A stretch of DNA of 64,000 nucleotides from Gnetum montanum (Eukaryota; Streptophyta; Gnetopsida; Gnetales; Gnetaceae), in NCBI GenBank assembly GCA_015680685.1, contig MNCI01009412.1:123541-187540 (forward strand), read 5' to 3'. Under the pieces are notes generated by a model. The model worked only from the letters and a program-made list of their open reading frames with translations, was not told where the DNA came from and did no database searches. Positions 11,456 through 22,859 of the stretch are shown here, in pieces. How positions within the stretch are numbered: the first letter of the stretch is position 1; each line of letters opens with the position of its first letter. The position numbers and the translations under genes are program-made.

Positions 11456-14448
11456 ATGAAAACTTGGAAGCAAATCAACTTTCCATTGAACCTAAGTGGA
11501 TCCCACTATAATGTTGAACGATGCATTGACTTTAATTATCTAGATGGTTCAACAATAAGGTGTCTAGTATTGATCAACTTATTAATAGTATGGCTATGCA
11601 TGTCCTATTATCCTTTATGGATGAGTTCTTAGGATACAACCAAATTAGGATTAACGTATAGTATCAACTTGATACAACCTTCATGACTCGTTGGGGTACC
11701 TTTTGTTATACTATGATGTTCTTTTTCCTAATGGATGTAGGAGAAACCTAACAAAGAGATAAGGCATATATCTTTAGTGATTATATGGTAGGCTTGCTCA
11801 AAAAGTATGTGTATGATATATTTGTTAAGTTCAAAGTGGTCGATGATCATACACATGACCTCAACCTCATGTTAAAGTGATGTATCAAATATGCGCTTAG
11901 GCTTAATCCCAAGAAGTGTATCTTTGGTGTTAAAAGTAGTAAGATTCTTGGCTTTGTAGTATCTAAAGAAATGATACGTGTCAATCTTAATATGGTCAAG
12001 GACATATCCAATTTTGTAGCACTAAATAACCTTAAGGAGCTTCAAGGATTGTAAGGTATATTAAAATTTATCCATAGGTTTATTAGTGGGGATATGGAGA
12101 AGTTACAACCTATGAAATACATGATTAAGAAAGGATTTCACTATGAGTGGATGGATCAATGCTAAGAGGCCTTTGAAAACCTTAGTCTATACTTTGCAAG
12201 AGGATAAACCATTTTACATCTACCTTGCTATCTCTAACATGTCTATTTTCTTTCTACTCTATCAAAAATAAGATGATGGAGTGGAGTTACCTATATACTA
12301 CTTAAGTCATGCATTAGTTGCCCATGGGACTTGATTCATAGAAGTGAAGTATTATCTAGCCCTAGTCTTCCCATTGAAGAAGTAGAGACACTACCTCTTT
12401 AGGATCCAAGTCAACATCATGTACAAGGATACTATTCTTAGAGCCATAATGACCAATATCCATGAAAGTAGTTGTATAGCCCAAGGGAAAGCCACACAGT
12501 GGAGTTTGACCTTCACTACATTTCCTAAGCATCAACGATAGGTCAAGCCATATCAATACAACTTATTATTTCACTGGTAGAAGATCATGCAACCATATAT
12601 GTTGAATTCATTAAAAAATATATTAACATAGTTAGCAATATACCCAAGGGCTATGAGATGGTCATGCACTTTGATGAAGCTTCAAATAACCATGGGGCTA
12701 GTGCTGCTAGCATCATAACATTCCCATCTAGTGCAATCCAATCCTTTGCTTATTGATTCAAGTTTCTATGTACCAATAACATAGTGGAGTATGAGGATTT
12801 GATCAAAGGAATGATGGTAGCTCATGACTAAGGAATAAAATTCTTAAATATTAAAGATGACTCACACCTTATTGTTAACCAAGTAACTGAAGTTTATATA
12901 TGTAAAGCTAAATATTTTCAATCTTACTATGACCTATGTAAGGAATTAATATAACAGTTTATAGACATTGATATCCAATGTGTATCCTAAACTAAGGACA
13001 CCATAGACAATGCCATTGTAATGCTAGCCCTTAGTGTGATGCTAGGTGTGTTTAGCATGTTTTCCATCTTGAACATGGACTATGCCATTCCTATCATATA
13101 TAGCATTGAGGATGCCTTTGTAGCCATAATTCATATTGCTCCCCTAAAGGAGTTGTATGATGATATCAAGTTTTACCTTATGCATGGTGAACCTCACAAG
13201 ACCTGACTACTACTCAAAGGGATATGTTACATAAACAATCAAACAGTATGTCATAGTATGCAATAATACATTATTTTAATGATCCTACAATGACATAATG
13301 TTGGTATGATTAGGCAAAGCTAAAGACTACACAATCCTAGAGTAGGTTAATGACAGTGTATGTGGGAAACATATAGGACCTAGAGCCATGGCTACCAAGA
13401 TTAGATAGTTAGGATATTATTGGCTCTATATGGAAAACAAATACCTACAAAAAGTTAAAACTTGTGACACTTATTAATGACATAGCAACCTTATAGCAAA
13501 CTTATACATGTACCACCAACTGAGTTACACACCACTTAAATAACTTGGCCATTTCAAAAATGGTGATTGGATATCATTGAACCAATAATACCTAAGTCTT
13601 CCACAGGGCATAGTTTTATCATCACTACAACCAAATACTCTACAAAGTGAGTTGAATATATTTCTTTAAGGAAGATAATGCCCAAACAAGTTTCTAGATT
13701 CATACTTGCTAACATAGTAGCCCATTTTGGTGTACTTATGACCATAGTTATAGATAATGGACCACATTTTAGTAGCCAAGAAATGAAGAATTTTTGTCAT
13801 GACCTAGGCATTAAGCATTTCTTTCCATCAATGTACTACCCTCAAGCCAATGGACAAGCTAAAGCAAGTAATAAGGCCATTATAAACCTACTCAAAAAGA
13901 TGTTAAACAATAGTAAACATAAGTGACATGAGTGTCTTGTCCATGTGCTTTGGGCCTATAGAACAACCAATCGAACCACACTAGTGTAACCCCTAGTATA
14001 TGATTCTAAAGCTATTTCTCCTCTTAAATTGTAGAGGCCATTACTCTAGGTAGCCTTATCAGACTTCATCAATGATGAATAGGATAAGGAGCTATGTACC
14101 ATGGACTTAGACTCAGAGGAGGAGCAACATGTATGAATGCTTGTCCATGTTAAGTGATACCAAGAGAGGTAGAAATGACAACACCATCATGATCTAAATA
14201 AGCACAAAATCAAGGAAGGTGACCTGATCCTCAAAGCCATATATGAGAATGTGGACAAATTCTCAGCCAACTAGAAAGGACCTTTCTTGATTACTAAGTC
14301 TTATGGTAATGGAAACTTTAAGATAGTAGACATGGAGGAGAATGGATTGGCCAATCGAGTCAATCATTCCTATCTAAAGGCTTACTACATGTATCCTACT
14401 AGAAGCAATAGCCAACATCAGCAACCAATAACAAGTGAGCCTGTATGA
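11456..14448 (+). pseudogene. pol: Element Z pol: RT, RNase H, second RNase H, integrase (degenerate)
   Basis: The frame starts MKTWKQINFPLNLSG and jumps straight to SIDQLINSM, which lies ~600 bases further along in A; about 0.5 kb encoding the RT N-terminal part is deleted. The RT active site reads YVYD (11806-11817) where YxDD is expected. RNase H remnants follow (12130-12560), then an archaeal-type second RNase H (about 12660-13035). Integrase is at about 13550-14000: first Asp in LDIIEPIIP, second in IDNGPHF, but the catalytic Glu is Lys (QAKASNK). The integrase C-terminal part ends YLKAYYMYP and stops at 14446-14448. The dual RNase H order identifies the Tat group. Confidence 0.85.
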
Positions 14449-15412
14449 CCTCCTTTTGCATAATAAATGAATTGTGAAAATTTATAACACTGGTGACCTA
14501 TGGTACACTAGTTTTCTAATTATCTTGTATGGCCTTATCCATTGTATTGTAACAACATGCATTCTTAGTTTGATTTTATTATTCTCTCAAAGTTGTGCTT
14601 GTAGGATGAAGCTTGAAGTTATTATGGAGGTACAACTCACTATGGTAGCAATTCATCATGCTACCTCAATATGAAAGATTTGGTGAGTTTGTCCCACAAT
14701 ACCAAGAGTGCTTTTTCAACATCATTATCATTACCAGTTCTTCAGCTCAACCTTGTAGCCTATTTACCACCTTCCTCATCCTAAATAACCATGATGACTT
14801 ATGCTTGACACTCATGCATTGTGTCTATATGAAATCCCTTTCTTATGCTCCACCATAAAGTCCATTGAGTGTAACACACCTCATTCAATGGAAAAACCAA
14901 ATGAAAATCAAACTTGGTAATGAAACCTAATTAAGGTTTCACCCTAATAAAGAAAAGGGGAGGGGGAGGGGGAGCAAACTACCAAGAAGCCAAATGATCA
15001 ATGAAGCCTAATGGGAGAAACCAATGGCTCCAAACATGCAAGGGGAGGAGCCTAATGGCCAAAGAAGCCTTGAAGCAAAGTGTTGGTTTCTCAAATGCAT
15101 TACTAAGTGATCAACATTTAAAAGGATGAAGTGCCAAGACCATATTAATTGATCAAGATGTTAATGCCATATCATAGCCATGATGTCAATATTTAGAACT
15201 CATTGTTAACCGTCATGATCATTCCCCTGTACTCAATTATCATTGTTATCATGACCTTATCCCATCATCATCACAAGCACTCTTTGATATGGTTCGATAC
15301 TACTGAATCAAGCATAAAGAGTGAAAATTGGTAATGGATCTACAATGGTGTTTTGTATTCTTTGTCAATCTCTCTCAAGTTAATCCTACAAACATCAATA
15401 AAGAGAGATCAA
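14449..15412 (+). other. Element Z 3' untranslated region with polypurine tract
   Basis: No gene. A G-rich purine run at 14957-14974 (four G-tracts) could form a quadruplex. The likely polypurine tract for plus-strand priming is AAAGAGAGA at 15400-15408, just before the 3' LTR. Much of this stretch is found in reverse complement in D at 53954-54870. Confidence 0.6.
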
Positions 15413-16971
15413 TGAAACACCACCAAAAATTCATGTTGCAAATTGTAACTTTCATTTTCCAACATGAGGTAGGATTTCATTTTAAATGTAACATTTGTAG
15501 TTCATAAGCTACAATCATGCATACTTTAAATTTTTGGGGCTGAAACATGCCACAAAAGTTGCTATTACCTTAGTTCCCAAGTTGAAAAAGTTACTTCATG
15601 TCTATATTTAGGCTTGGGAAGGCTCAAATTTCCTTGTGAATAGCCAAAATTAGTATTTCATGGTTTTTCATAAGGGTATAGCCTCAACTACGTTGACATT
15701 ATATACCACTCCTAATGTAGATGGAATAGATGGGATTTTCCATTTTTGACCAAGCATAATCACCACAAAACCAAGCATAGATGTAGGATTGGGACTGTTG
15801 GGATTTTTCATTTTGGAATTGATGGCATTTTCTATTTTGAAATTGGTGGGATTTTCCATTTCCACTTCTATTTTCATTTTCCCAATAGTGGCCAACATAG
15901 TCACCTTGAGTCTTTAGTAGTTGTAGCATAACTAGTGTAGACAACATTTTCAATGGATTCCAACATTTTCTATAGATTCTAGCATTTCCTAGTGTTTCTA
16001 GTTATTTTTGTAGTATCTAAACTTTTCTAAATTTTTCATAGCTTTTAACATTTCCCAAAAACTTTAGCATAGTCCACCAACACCAGTGTATTTGGGATGG
16101 TGTCAACATAGTCAAAAAATCTTGTTTACAATTTATAATAAATAGATTGGTTTTAGTGGCTGTAGTGTATTCCAAACTTACTATGAATTGTAGCTATGTT
16201 GAGAATTCTAACCATTGTAACCTATAAATTGACATCAACCTATCAACAATCATGATAGTGATGTGTAAGTCCCAAAAATCGAAATTTGATACCTATAAAA
16301 CCCAAACATAGACACATTATTCTGGTCCCCAATATTGAGAATTTTCTATAACCTAAGAGCATTTTTGCAACCAAGAGCCCTTGCAACCTTGCAATCCCTT
16401 CAGTAGTAAAAATTGGTATCTATTCTAGGCACAATGACTTTTACATAATACCAATACACCAAAGGTGGAATCCCAATATGTGAAAACAATTGTTGAAGTG
16501 AAAATTAGGATGAAGTTGTTAGAACCTAGAGCTGGAAAGTATTTGGATCATGGAGTTTCAAGTGCATATCACAAGCTCCAACAGACTTCAAGTTCATTTA
16601 AGATATTTCCTTTGCATTTAGCATAAAATTTGTAATTTTTGAACCTATTACTTTATTTTCCATTTTTAATAAAGTTGTAGTTCATTATTATGTAGGTCTG
16701 ATTTCACATTTTCATTTTTATGTCATTTTCCATTTTGGATCTGCACTTTAGTTTCACTTACATTTCTATTTTCATTTACATTTAAGTTTTTATTTCCATT
16801 TATGTTTATGTGTCGATTTTACAATTTTATAAGTCTTTGGGTGATCAGCTAGATTATCTAGGATGCCTTAAATCCCATTTTTAGAGGTCTTTAGGATTCA
16901 AGGCTTAAACTATTCTGAGGGCTAGGATATTCTCATTTCTATTCTAGCAACCAAAATTTCTAGGCCCAACA
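15413..16971 (+). repeat. Element Z 3' LTR
   Basis: Direct repeat of 4763-6313. It begins TGAAACACCACC and ends CCCAACA at 16971. Confidence 0.9.
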
Positions 16972-16984
16972 CATGTATCCAAAG

Positions 16985-17575
16985 CCTTAATTAGATTAGC
17001 TAGTGTTAGCTTAATGATTTTTCAATATTTAGAATGGTTCTAGAACATGTGATCAATACATCATCATTAAACTGACATGCTTCTATCTATGTAATGTTTG
17101 GTTCTACTATTTCATAAATCTTGTATGCATTCTTAACATTGATGTAGATATAGTTCTCTATAGTTTTTTTGAATCATAGCTTATCTTTTTTATACACCAT
17201 TTCTACTATTAGGTTATTCAAAACATTTCTAATCAGGTTTTCCCTAGGCCTACATCCAAGCATATGGAGCCCTATTTTCTTGTATTCTTCCATAGATTCT
17301 ATCCATTGAAAGCTTGACTTTTTTATTAAATCATGGTTATCATCTATGATGAATAAGTTCACTTCTTCTAATTCTAACTCTAATCGTGTGACATAAATCC
17401 ATTGCTGATGCTAATAGATGTTCAAATTAAATGATTTTAAGTATTTAGTGAAAGTAATAAAATCAACATACTATAATTTCTAAGGCACCTCTTCTTTCTC
17501 TTTATTAGGTATCTTGGCTATTTTTCTAATGAATTTTGTGAGGAATCTTGATACCTTCCACACTCCAATGACAAC
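16985..17575 (-). pseudogene. unrecognised broken reading frame
   Basis: On the - strand one frame stays coherent for about 190 codons with only a few stops: from a segment VIGVWKVSRFLTKFIRKIA (near 17550) through MNLFIIDDNHDLIKK (17362 down) and MLGCRPRENLIRNVLNNLI, to about 16990. It is charged, with no signal peptide or membrane segment. I recognise no family, and it matches none of the other elements here. It could be a fragment of another mobile element or a captured gene. Confidence 0.4.
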
Positions 17576-17859
17576 TCTGTATCTACTCTTAGCTCTATTT
17601 TAGCTCTTAAGTTGATTATTAATGACTACATATTTGAAATCCATCTAGATTTCACTTATTAATATTTAGAGCCTTGTTCTTTACTTCGCTTAGTTTTATA
17701 TATGTTTTTTAACTTAATTCTTAACATATTTAATAAGCTTTGATTTTTCATAGATACTTCATTAAAAGTTCAAAGGTTTAGGCTTAACATCTCAACTTAC
17801 TCTTATCAATGTAGCTTTATATAGCCTTATCTTAGTGCCAATGTTAGAGTTGAGTTTTG

Positions 17860-19315
17860 GTTCTATAAATTTGTTCTACAGAGGAGTTGACATGATAAAA
17901 CCATTTATACACTAGCTTGTAGAGCCAAATTATAACTCTATGAGTGATTTCCTTCTTATAAAGTTGATGTGGCATATGAAAAATGATCTAATTTGAATAA
18001 CCATTCTTTAATTTTACCAATAAGCTTCCTATAATATTTTAATCCATTTTTTATTGATGTAACAAATTCTTCTTAAGGCTATATTTTGAAATTTTCTTAT
18101 AGAATCATTTTTATGCTCTACAAACTTATTCTACAAGGAAACTAACATGGTAGAATAAGTTTGAGCTTCTTTGTAGAAATAATTTTTAGTTCTACATGTT
18201 GCACCCTGCTATTCGCAACTTGTTGAGCTGGATTAAAAATATAGTGCACATCCACATAATTCATAGTGGGTCTAAGATGAGCTCTATTGATCTTGATGTG
18301 GTTCATAGAACTGATTTCGAATACATTTATAGAACTAAATTTCAATTTTATAAGCTAGTTCTAGAAGTTGACATATAAGTGAGGGCTAACTATATTTTAA
18401 ATGCTTCTAATGCATCCTTTGTAAATAGTTTATCTATTTGTAGAATCAATCTGTAGAGCTACTTTTCAATTCCAAAAACTCATAAATACTAATATGGTAG
18501 AGTTCCTTCATAGCTTCCCTTTACAGGTTAATTTTAGCTGTATGAATTTGTTGAATTTTTAGGAACTAATGTGGGAGAGTCAATTTTGAGCTTCTTCATT
18601 GGACTGAGTTTTAGCTTTATATATTGGTTCTATGAGGTGATGTGGTAGAACCATTTCCATGCTTATCTTATAGAATTAATTTTTTTCTCTATGAGCGATG
18701 CTTCATATTCAAAGTTGACAAGGTAGAGTTTCTTTCATGCTAGCTCATAGATCTAAAAATTTAGTTCTATGAGTGACATAATCAAGATTCCACATCATGA
18801 TATGTAACATCACCTTAATCACTAATTTATCAAAAGCCAAAAGTAGGTGCATAATATCTCATAAGATCTTTTATGTACTTCTTTGTTTGTAGAGCCATTT
18901 TATGGAACCATATTTTAGGTCTATGAATACATTACCATGAAATTGATGTGATAGAATCAGAAAGGATATTTTTTGTAGAGCTATCTTTTACTTCTACAAA
19001 CAACACCTCATTTCAAGCTTTCTTTGAATAATGATGTAGGAAATAACATGGTAGAACAAATTTTGTCCTCACACATAGAGCATAATTTTGATTCTACAAA
19101 CCATATAATTGAATTGCTAGATGTAATTACTGAGCTCTCAAGATGGAAAAGTCTTAAGAACTTGTTTATAGAGTTCTTTCATAGAATCATTCTTCAACTT
19201 CATGAATCTTCCCATTTTAATATAGCTAACATAGTAGATGCAAAGATGAGCTTATTTATAATGCTGAATTTTGACTTTTCAAGTAACATCCTCTTTTCAA
19301 AGCTGATGTCGTAGT
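17860..19315. repeat. degenerate ~100-bp tandem repeat field
   Basis: A loose unit recurs many times: a GTAGAACC-like word, then TTTTGAGCTTCTTTGTAGA, then a TTTTAGTTCTA word, then a GAGTGA-like word and an AAGTTGATGTGGTAGA word. Clear copies start near 17868, 18118, 18290, 18540, 18640, 18700, 18890 and 19020. The short frames here are incidental. The field lies where the 5' exons of Y's antisense gene would be expected. Confidence 0.6.
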
Positions 19316-19380
19316 GTTAAATGTGTATTTCCTAGTATTATCATTTTTCTACTCTAATAATCTCATTTTTTGTATTTCCT

Positions 19381-20807
19381 ATGGTTGAAGGATTTGCTAA
19401 TGCAAGTATAGATGATTTAGATGTGTTATTTGGTGAGGCAATACCATGTACTTCTCCCATCATTATTTCAGAGGATGGAGATAAGAAGGAGCTAGGTTAT
19501 GCCAATGCTTTAATATTTTTGTTATATCTCATTGGTTATCTTTGGCTGTCATCCTAACCTTTTGATGATTTTTATGCTTATAGTAGTTTTTGAGCCACCA
19601 GAACAAGCTTCAGTTCCAAAGTTTCATGTGAAACCATGGGTAGAGACTCTAGACAAAGTAGAGTTCCTATGTGGGATGGCTAAGGACATCATTGATCTAT
19701 TACATTAGGTAATCCCTAAACTAGGTAAGGACTTCATTTTATGTGCTACAGTTGTGTGCTTTTTTTGCATTATGGCTATCTTAGGTTTTGTTTTATGGTT
19801 GTATTTTGTGATTATGTAGTACCCTCTATGGAGTGGAATCCTAGCAGAGACATGGAGATAGACTCCTTACCTAAGCTTCCCTATAATGTGTCTAGTGTAC
19901 TAGTGAAGTTGTAAGAGACCACTATTGATTTAGCAATCTTGTGTGCAAACATTTCATGGGAGCTAGAGAGGTCCAACAAGTCCCTTTGGAGAAAGTTATG
20001 ATCTTAAGGGAAAAGACTCTAAGGTAGGAGGACATAATTAGAGATCTTTGAGACTGGAAAGCCTTTGTGAAAGCCCAAGTAATTAACTTAGGGGAGTTAC
20101 AGACTAAGGAGATCACATGGGCCTGGCACTGGCATTTTGTTCAAGAAAAAGTAGCAATCCTATGGGAGATGGTGGAAAAATGTATGTAGATGGACCTCAT
20201 CTTCCAAAAGGTCAAGGAATGGAAGGATCACTACACTTGGGTCTTGGTGTGGGATAAGATACAAAAGGCCCACAAGCATTAGTATAAGGGAAATCATGGG
20301 GCCTACCTAAATGGGCTTAAGGAGGAGTTGGTTAAATGACACTAGAGAGAGCTATTAATTAAAGGGATCTAGGTAGAGAGTGCTTATAAAATTTAGGGTT
20401 GTACTCTCAAGGTGGAGCAATCCCCTACTCTTTAGATCACTATAGTTGTAGGTGAGACCTTTATAGCTACTACCACCCATGAACCTCCTACTTGCACTCC
20501 TATACATAGGACTAGCATTCTTTCTATCATTGATCTTGGGGGTGTTGACTGGGTCAACATGACAGAGGACAAGATCCTCCATCATTTGGAGGAATTCCTT
20601 TCCCATATACCCTTGGAAGTAATGGATTCTCTGCAAGTTTGATATATTTTATGTTTTAGTCATTTTTTTTCTAAGTCATGGTTTTTGGTATGGGTTACTA
20701 ACTAACTATATGTTGTTGCATTTTAGGCCTTAGGAGACATTGGTAGCCCCAATGATAAGAGTAGTTTTAGCTTGTTTTTTTTTATGTTGATGGCTATGAT
20801 TAGCTAA
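19381..20807 (+). pseudogene. antisense cargo gene of element Y, 3' part
   Basis: Exons inferred from comparison with A and C: about 19381-19495 (ends EDGDKKELG, donor GTTATG), 19584-19724 (141 nt, carries ETLDKVEFLCGMAKDIIDLL), 19820-20636 (817 nt) and 20727-20807. Introns show GT...AG borders such as CTAG|GTAAGG and TTTATGCTTATAG. The long exon holds helical, charged segments, a CM-MDLIFQKVKEWKDHY stretch matching LKMDLLAQNNQDYKDY in C, and IIDLGGVDWVNMTEDKIL matching IDLGE-DW-NLTKEEIL in C. The last exon ALGDIGSP matches DLGEDIGSS in A. In-frame stops make it inactive. Function unknown. Upstream exons are not found. Confidence 0.7.
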
Positions 20808-21387
20808 GACTATGTTATAGATGGTCATTATTTTGACATTTTTTCTTGTATGTTACAGACATTTTAATTTTAAATTTAAATATTGATTTTATTTTGGCCA
20901 TATGAATTTATAGTAGTAGTAAATATTGTAAATGTTGTAAACCTTGAAAATGGAAATGTTGATGTTTTTGGTTATAAAATCAAATGGCTAATCAATGTGA
21001 TAAGAGGCTAAGAAAAGAGAGCTATAGTAATAAACAGTATGTTTGCTAGTTTTAGGCCATTGTGAGCACAGGTTATATAGTTTCACCAGTTTAAGACCAT
21101 GGCAAGCCATGTTTCTAGTTTAGATTCATAGCAAATTGTAGTGCTAGTTTAATGTCTTAGTCGACATAGTGCCAATTTAACATCTTAGCAAATGTGGTCT
21201 GGAAGAGATGCTTTTTCAATGTTTAAAACATAAAGAAAGATAAAGAAAGGCTATAGAAAATAGGTAAAAATGCAAATGAATTTAGGCTACATGCATAGGC
21301 TATGTACATAAAGAGTAAAGATATAATAAATTACAAAAGAAAAGTAAGGCTATATGTTGTAGGGGCATGGGAAGGTTAAGGTGAACT
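20808..21387 (-). other. Element Y spacer with family motif repeats
   Basis: Between protease and antisense gene. At about 21040-21190 the words GCTAGTTTAAG/TGGCCAT-like recur, the reverse complement of the ATGGCCTTAAACTAGC repeats seen in A and C at the same place in the element. Confidence 0.5.
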
Positions 21388-22250
21388 TTACTTATGCAGA
21401 TTCTTCCTAATCTTTGCAAGATTAGGGATTGAGTAAGGCCTATTCTGCATAAGCTTTTATTCACCATCCTCTTCGCTTATGATGTTAAAAGGGATTTCAT
21501 CCCATAATGTATCCCATTGCTTATCATTATCTTTGTTGGCTATCTTAGGTTTTTGCTCTTCATGGCTAGGAGCTTCTTCTTGAAGCTCCACTTCAGACCC
21601 CTACTCTATGTCTACATTTTATATAGCTAGGGGAGTTGTGTTATCACCATGAATGATGATTTTACCTCCCTTGTAAGGAAGGTGAATTTCTTGATGAATG
21701 GAAAAGGACACAACTCATAACTAAGCCAACCAAGATCTTTTCAAGATTAGGTTAAGTCTTGGTATCTCTTCCACCACCAAGAAGTTTGTAGTTATAGGGA
21801 ATTATTCTTTGGATACAAAATCCAAGGAGATAGACCCCTTGATGGTAACTCTTGATCCAATAAAGGACTTAAGAGCTACAGTGGTTGTAGGTTATACTTA
21901 CTTAGTTAAGCCTAAGTGTTCAATGATGGTGGATGGGATGACATTGGTTGCAACTCCATCATCAACAGGTAGATGATGTATTTTAAATTGTCCTATGCGT
22001 ATGGTTATGAATAAAGGGACTATAGTAAATTTTCCATTTTGGGGATTAACCGTAATTTTGCTATCATGAAATGTTAAGGGTGTTGTTTTCTCCTTCCCTA
22101 GTGATGGGGGAATCATCAATACATGGATGAATTCCTCATTAGCAGGAATATCCTCACTAATAGGTATGGAGGTTAACGTTTTGACTAGCACCTCACGAAA
22201 TGTGGCGGAAGTCATGATCAAGACATATAAGCTTAGGGTTGTGTTTTTTT
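21388..22250 (-). pseudogene. pro: Element Y aspartic protease
   Basis: An open stretch at 22221-21898 carries LIMTSATFREVLVKTL-like start residues, SEDIPANEE and the active-site region LPVDDGVATNVIP with D-D-G intact. A later LILKRSWLA-like stretch (LGRSW in C) and the terminal KIRKNLHK-stop (21388-21390) agree with the other copies. Stops after residue ~107 break the frame. Confidence 0.75.
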
Positions 22251-22859
22251 GTTTAATGGATTATCTGCCTTGGTCTATTACAATAAGGAAGGTTTTGTCA
22301 TTGGGAATGGGCTTGTGATCATGGTTGTGCTTTACTTCCTCCATGAGTCACAAAATGTGGACTTTAGCTTTAGGCTTTGGCTATTGTGTCTCTTCATTGT
22401 TGTCTTGGTTATGGGCTTTGGTGTTCTCCTATGGATTATTGGTTGAAGGGGATGGGGGTAGATGAGGTCATGGGTATAGCTGAAATGTGAGTGGGATTAG
22501 GTGGGCTCACTTCCTTTAATACCTCCATTTACTTATCTCCCTTTTTGTTAGGCTTTTGCTTATGCTTCTTTCCTTTTTTGGCTATAGTTTTTTGGTTGTT
22601 AGCCATTTTCTATAAGGAAGAGGTAGTAGCATCAACCATCATAGGAGGTCATTGTGTAGTTTTTTATGTGATGGTTGTTTTGGTTGTATTGGGTTGAGAC
22701 ACTTTGGTAACAAAAGCTTTCCTTGGAGGCATCCGTGATGGTACTCTCACAATAAAGGGAGATCTTGAGCTATGAAAAGCTAAAGAAGCTCTTTCATTGT
22801 AGAGGGTGTACTTGAATCATGAATGAATCTCTAGAAAGTATTTGATTATCATTGATGTT

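Larger units (their letters stand above)
4763..16971 (+). mobile_element. Element Z: complete Tat-like Ty3/gypsy retrotransposon
   Basis: Two direct repeats of 1551 and 1559 bp (4763-6313 and 15413-16971), starting TGAAA-ACCACCAAAAATTCATG and ending CCAATA/CCAACA, enclose gag, protease, reverse transcriptase, two RNase H regions and integrase in that order, all on the + strand. Flanking 5-mers are TTTGT (left) and CATGT (right), only 3 of 5 alike, so the target duplication is decayed or the ends are slightly off. A hand comparison of the first ~130 bases of the two LTRs shows about 16 differences. Unlike A, C and Y, the gap between protease and reverse transcriptase is under 0.9 kb and holds no antisense gene. 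All frames are broken. Confidence 0.9.

Noticed and set aside
16972-19380. Z inserted into Y, with Y's pol and 3' LTR left of Z
   Set aside because: No pol or subfamily II LTR remnants were found at 1317-4762, so the idea has no support in this window.
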